Assembly (NCBI RefSeq): GCF_038007285.1
Contig: NZ_JBBOWX010000002.1
Span: 1 to 64,000 of the forward strand
Direction of reading: 5' to 3'
Source: Sporosarcina sp. FSL K6-3457
GTDB taxonomy: Bacteria; Bacillota; Bacilli; Bacillales_A; Planococcaceae
Length of the DNA: 64,000 nt
Shown here: in pieces, positions 61,153 to 64,000 of the stretch
Layout: each line of letters starts with the position of its first letter
Numbering within the stretch: the first letter of the stretch is position 1
Translations under genes and position numbers: made by a program
Notes under the pieces: model-generated
Seen by the model: only the letters and a program-made list of their open reading frames with translations
Database searches by the model: none
Told to the model about the DNA's origin: nothing

Positions 61153-62043
61153 TTGAAAAAAATAACAAAAGCAGTCATACCGGCAGCTGGGCTAGGCACT
61201 CGGTTTCTCCCTGCCACAAAAGCGCAACCGAAAGAAATGTTACCAATTGTGGATAAACCGACCATTCAATATATCGTAGAAGAAGCAGTGGCATCAGGCA
61301 TCGAAGATATCATCATTATTAGCGGCCGCAGTAAACGATCCATAGAAGATCATTTTGATAAGTCATATGAACTTGAAAATAGTTTGGCCGAAAAAGAGCA
61401 ATGGGATATGTTGCAGGAAATTCAAGATATTTCATCACTAGCAAATATCCACTATATCCGTCAAAAAGAACCCAAGGGCTTGGGCGATGCGATTTACTGT
61501 GCTAAAAGTTTTATCGGGAATGAACCGTTTGCGGTATTACTTGGCGATATCGTTTTACAGTCGGAGCAACCTGTACTGTCCCAGTTGATGGATGTATACG
61601 AAGAAAATCAGATATCCGTAATAGGTGTCCAAAACGTGCCAAAAGAAGAAGTAAAAAACTATGGGATAATCGATCCAGTGACTCCACAAGATTCAACAGG
61701 TGTGATTGAAGTAAAAAGTTTTGTTGAAAAACCAACTGTCGAAGAAGCACCATCTACATTGGCAATTATGGGTCGCTATATTTTAACACCTGGGATTTTT
61801 GAGGCGCTTGAACGCACATCACTAGGCGCAGGAGGAGAAATCCAACTAACAGATGCAATAGAGCTATTGAAGGACAAAGAGAGAATTTTAGCTTGTGCTG
61901 TCAAAGGTGCTGTTCATGATATTGGCAGTAAGGTTGGTTTTGTAAAAGCGACAATCGATTTCGCGCTTGAACGGGAAGAATTGCGAGCGGATGTTCTTAA
62001 CTACATGGAATTGTTAATACAGAAAGCGAGGAAAACGGTGTGA
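61153..62043 (+). CDS. galU: UTP-glucose-1-phosphate uridylyltransferase GalU
   Basis: 296 residues. AVIPAAGLGTRFLPATKA and QPKEMLPIVDKPTIQ carry the nucleotide-binding loop; EPKGLGDAI and FAVLLGDIV the metal-binding part. Makes UDP-glucose. The start is taken as TTG at 61153, 9 bases after AAAGGAG; another TTG at 61144 abuts the ribosome binding site. The end overlaps ugd (GTGTGA). Confidence 0.92.
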   Translation: MKKITKAVIPAAGLGTRFLPATKAQPKEMLPIVDKPTIQYIVEEAVASGIEDIIIISGRSKRSIEDHFDKSYELENSLAEKEQWDMLQEIQDISSLANIHYIRQKEPKGLGDAIYCAKSFIGNEPFAVLLGDIVLQSEQPVLSQLMDVYEENQISVIGVQNVPKEEVKNYGIIDPVTPQDSTGVIEVKSFVEKPTVEEAPSTLAIMGRYILTPGIFEALERTSLGAGGEIQLTDAIELLKDKERILACAVKGAVHDIGSKVGFVKATIDFALEREELRADVLNYMELLIQKARKTV

Positions 62044-63341
62044 AGGTAGCGGTCATTGGAACTGGATATGTAGGGCTCGTTACTGGAACGCTACTTGCAG
62101 AAATTGGTCATGATGTCACTTGTATTGATATTGATGAAATGAAAATCGAACTGCTTAAAACGGGTATACCCACTATTTATGAGCCTGGGTTGGAACAGCT
62201 TTTGAAAAATAATTTAGAAAAACAAAAACTATCGTTTACAACAAATCATGCAACAGCTTTTCAAAATGTAGAACTAGTATTTATGGCTGTCGGGACACCG
62301 CAAGGAGAAAATGGCCAAGCGAATTTATCTTATATTGAACAAGCGGCAAAGGATATTGCCCAAACGATTGATCATGATGTAACGGTCGTTATCAAAAGCA
62401 CAGTCCCACCGGGCACGAATGATTATGTGGAGCAACAGATTCTTAAAAATCTGATACATCCTGTAAAGATCCATGTCGTTTCCAATCCGGAGTTTTTACG
62501 GGAAGGTCATGCAATCGAAGACGCATTTCATGGTGATCGAATTGTCATCGGTAGCGAGCAGCGTGAAGCAGGTGACCTTGTTGAATCACTATTTGCTCCA
62601 TTGCAAATACCGATTGTTCGAACGGATCGTCGCAGTGCAGAAATGATTAAATATGCTGCGAATGCGTTCCTTGCAGTTAAAATCAGCTATATGAATGAAA
62701 TTGCTAATCTTTGTGATGCAATAGGGGCGGATGTCACGGCTGTTGCAGATGGAATGGGGATGGACAAGCGGATTGGACGTGCGTTTTTAAATGCGGGAAT
62801 CGGCTACGGTGGCTCATGCTTTCCAAAAGATACCGAAGCTGTTGTGCATCTTGCCAAGCAACAAGCAATGCAGTTAAGCATTGTCGAATCGGCGATAAAG
62901 ACAAATAAAGCGCAGAGGCATAGATTTGTTGAGAAAGTCTTACGTCATTTTGATGGCAATCTCACAAATAAAAAGATCGCTATACTTGGACTCGCATTCA
63001 AACCGAATACAGACGATATGCGAGAAGCCCCTTCCGTCACAATCATAGATGAACTACAGAAAAATGGTGCAATCATCCATGTATTCGATCCGATTGTCAC
63101 AAATGAATATAGTGCCGCATCATTGTATGATTGTGTGACGAAAGCGGACGCAGTATTACTCGTAACCGAGTGGCAAGACTTTTTACACGCTGACTGGACA
63201 GAAATCGGCAAGCTTGTTAAAGGAAAAGTTATTTTTGACGGCCGTAACGCTTTAGAAGCAGATAAATTGCAACAATTGGGCTGGACGTATATTGGTGTGG
63301 GAAGAGAAAGGAAGCGGGTATATGGTTTCCAGGAAAGTTGA
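62040..63341 (+). CDS. ugd: UDP-glucose 6-dehydrogenase
   Basis: 433 residues. NAD motif VIGTGYVGLVTG, NPEFLREGHAIEDAFHGDRI (substrate loop), GIGYGGSCFPKDTEA (catalytic Cys near 260) and ILGLAFKPNTDDMREAPS in the C-terminal domain. Oxidises UDP-glucose to UDP-glucuronate. GTG start overlapping galU. TuaD of B. subtilis is the same enzyme type. Confidence 0.93.
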   Translation: MKVAVIGTGYVGLVTGTLLAEIGHDVTCIDIDEMKIELLKTGIPTIYEPGLEQLLKNNLEKQKLSFTTNHATAFQNVELVFMAVGTPQGENGQANLSYIEQAAKDIAQTIDHDVTVVIKSTVPPGTNDYVEQQILKNLIHPVKIHVVSNPEFLREGHAIEDAFHGDRIVIGSEQREAGDLVESLFAPLQIPIVRTDRRSAEMIKYAANAFLAVKISYMNEIANLCDAIGADVTAVADGMGMDKRIGRAFLNAGIGYGGSCFPKDTEAVVHLAKQQAMQLSIVESAIKTNKAQRHRFVEKVLRHFDGNLTNKKIAILGLAFKPNTDDMREAPSVTIIDELQKNGAIIHVFDPIVTNEYSAASLYDCVTKADAVLLVTEWQDFLHADWTEIGKLVKGKVIFDGRNALEADKLQQLGWTYIGVGRERKRVYGFQES

Positions 63342-64000
63342 GAAAATCGTCAGTAAGAGTGGATTACCAGTGCTCCAGGTTGAGCATGAAGGAAAACCAA
63401 TGTTTATTCATAGCAAATACGATCCTGTAAAAGAAGCAGAGCAAATTTTGAGTAAATATGAAGGGCAAATTGATCAGTTCAATCACATCTTGTTTTACGG
63501 TGTTGGTTTGGGCTATCATGTGAAATCATTTATAGAGCGTTATCCAGATAAAATTGTATCAACATATGAGCCAATTGTGGAAGTTTCTGAGGCATGTACT
63601 GCTGTAATGACAGATACAAAACTCCCGATTTCTAAGTTGAAATATGCTTTTGTGGAAAATGAATCGGAAGATATGGAGCGCCATCTATATACCCTTTCGA
63701 ATCATTTGTCACAAAACGTTTTATTAATTGTTCTTCCAGCGTATCAGGGTTTCCTAAAAGAAGATATACTACGTTTTATTGGGAAGTTTAAAGAAATTGT
63801 TGAAGAAAAGAAAATAACATTGCATACAAATCATTTTTTCTCAAAAAGATGGACCATTAATTCACTTATGAATCTACCATCGACATTTGAGAATCCGAAT
63901 TTTCTTTTGCAACACAAAGACACTTTCCGTGATAAACCTGTTATTCTTGCAGCGGCTGGTCCTTCGTTAAACGAAGAAATGGATAATTTACGAGAAATCA
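63322..64000 (+). CDS. Maf-type flagellin glycosyltransferase (partial, runs off the window)
   Basis: First 226 residues visible. MVSRKVEKIVSKSGLPVLQV and HILFYGVGLGYHVKSFIERY match the N-terminal domain of motility accessory factor proteins; the start of the DUF115/MAF core appears at KPVILAAAGPSLNEEMDNL. Maf enzymes transfer nonulosonic-type sugars to flagellin before export. ATG at 63322 lies inside the end of ugd after GAAAGGAAGCGGG. Supports a flagellin-glycosylation role for the whole cluster. Confidence 0.83.
   Translation, partial: MVSRKVEKIVSKSGLPVLQVEHEGKPMFIHSKYDPVKEAEQILSKYEGQIDQFNHILFYGVGLGYHVKSFIERYPDKIVSTYEPIVEVSEACTAVMTDTKLPISKLKYAFVENESEDMERHLYTLSNHLSQNVLLIVLPAYQGFLKEDILRFIGKFKEIVEEKKITLHTNHFFSKRWTINSLMNLPSTFENPNFLLQHKDTFRDKPVILAAAGPSLNEEMDNLREI

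Overview
The window reads as the chromosome of a motile, naturally competent, endospore-forming Gram-positive bacterium of the Bacillales. The closest match in gene order and repeats is Sporosarcina or a related Planococcaceae genus; this is inferred from protein resemblance and synteny, not from a search. Supporting loci are comK and comF, cotH with a spore-coat-like partner, an LPXTG surface protein with its sortase, a FadR operator, and a flagellar late operon in the Bacillus subtilis order.

Left third (1-28 kb), housekeeping core with insertions. It holds a small YhjD-like gene convergent with comK, an M20 amidohydrolase, hmoB (heme degradation) divergent from hemE-hemH-hemY (coproporphyrin-dependent heme synthesis, split by an IS200/IS605-like non-autonomous element), four tandem yhfH copies, lplJ, a 41-copy 21-bp array, a BceRS-BceAB-type peptide-resistance module, lcfB with a FadR box, an IS4-family element, a chemoreceptor, a cotG-like/cotH pair, citR/citA, a lipoprotein, an AbrB-RelE toxin-antitoxin pair and an S9 peptidase.

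Middle (28-47 kb), accessory. A second repeat array (82-bp units) is followed by an Rpn-family gene broken by an IS4-family element with a clean 6-bp target duplication. Next come remnants of a Mga/AtxA-like regulator beside a 2222-residue LPXTG adhesin with ten cysteine-paired repeats and a sortase, then an intact Rpn gene. An unrecognised two-gene operon follows, whose promoter carries two LexA-like boxes and which may be an undescribed SOS operon. The stretch ends with a lone comFB, an enoyl-CoA hydratase, an EAL/HDOD protein and a third array with the same 82-bp design as the second.

Right third (47-64 kb), competence and motility. degV, comFA-comFC, yvyF, flgM, flgN, flgK, flgL, yviE, fliW, csrA and hag lie in the classical order, with sigma-D promoters before flgM and hag and a CsrA-type hairpin in the hag leader. 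hag is followed immediately by a group I intron core and a second flagellin 3' exon. The flagellin C-terminus is therefore encoded twice, once before the intron core and once after it. A frameshifted LAGLIDADG endonuclease lies antisense just beyond. The window ends in a nucleotide-sugar and flagellin-glycosylation cluster (pseB-like, galE, UDP-glucuronate decarboxylase, galU, ugd, maf).

The best candidates for new biology are the duplicated-terminus flagellin intron, the related arrays with 82-bp units built from three 21-bp and one 19-bp module, and the LexA-box two-gene operon.
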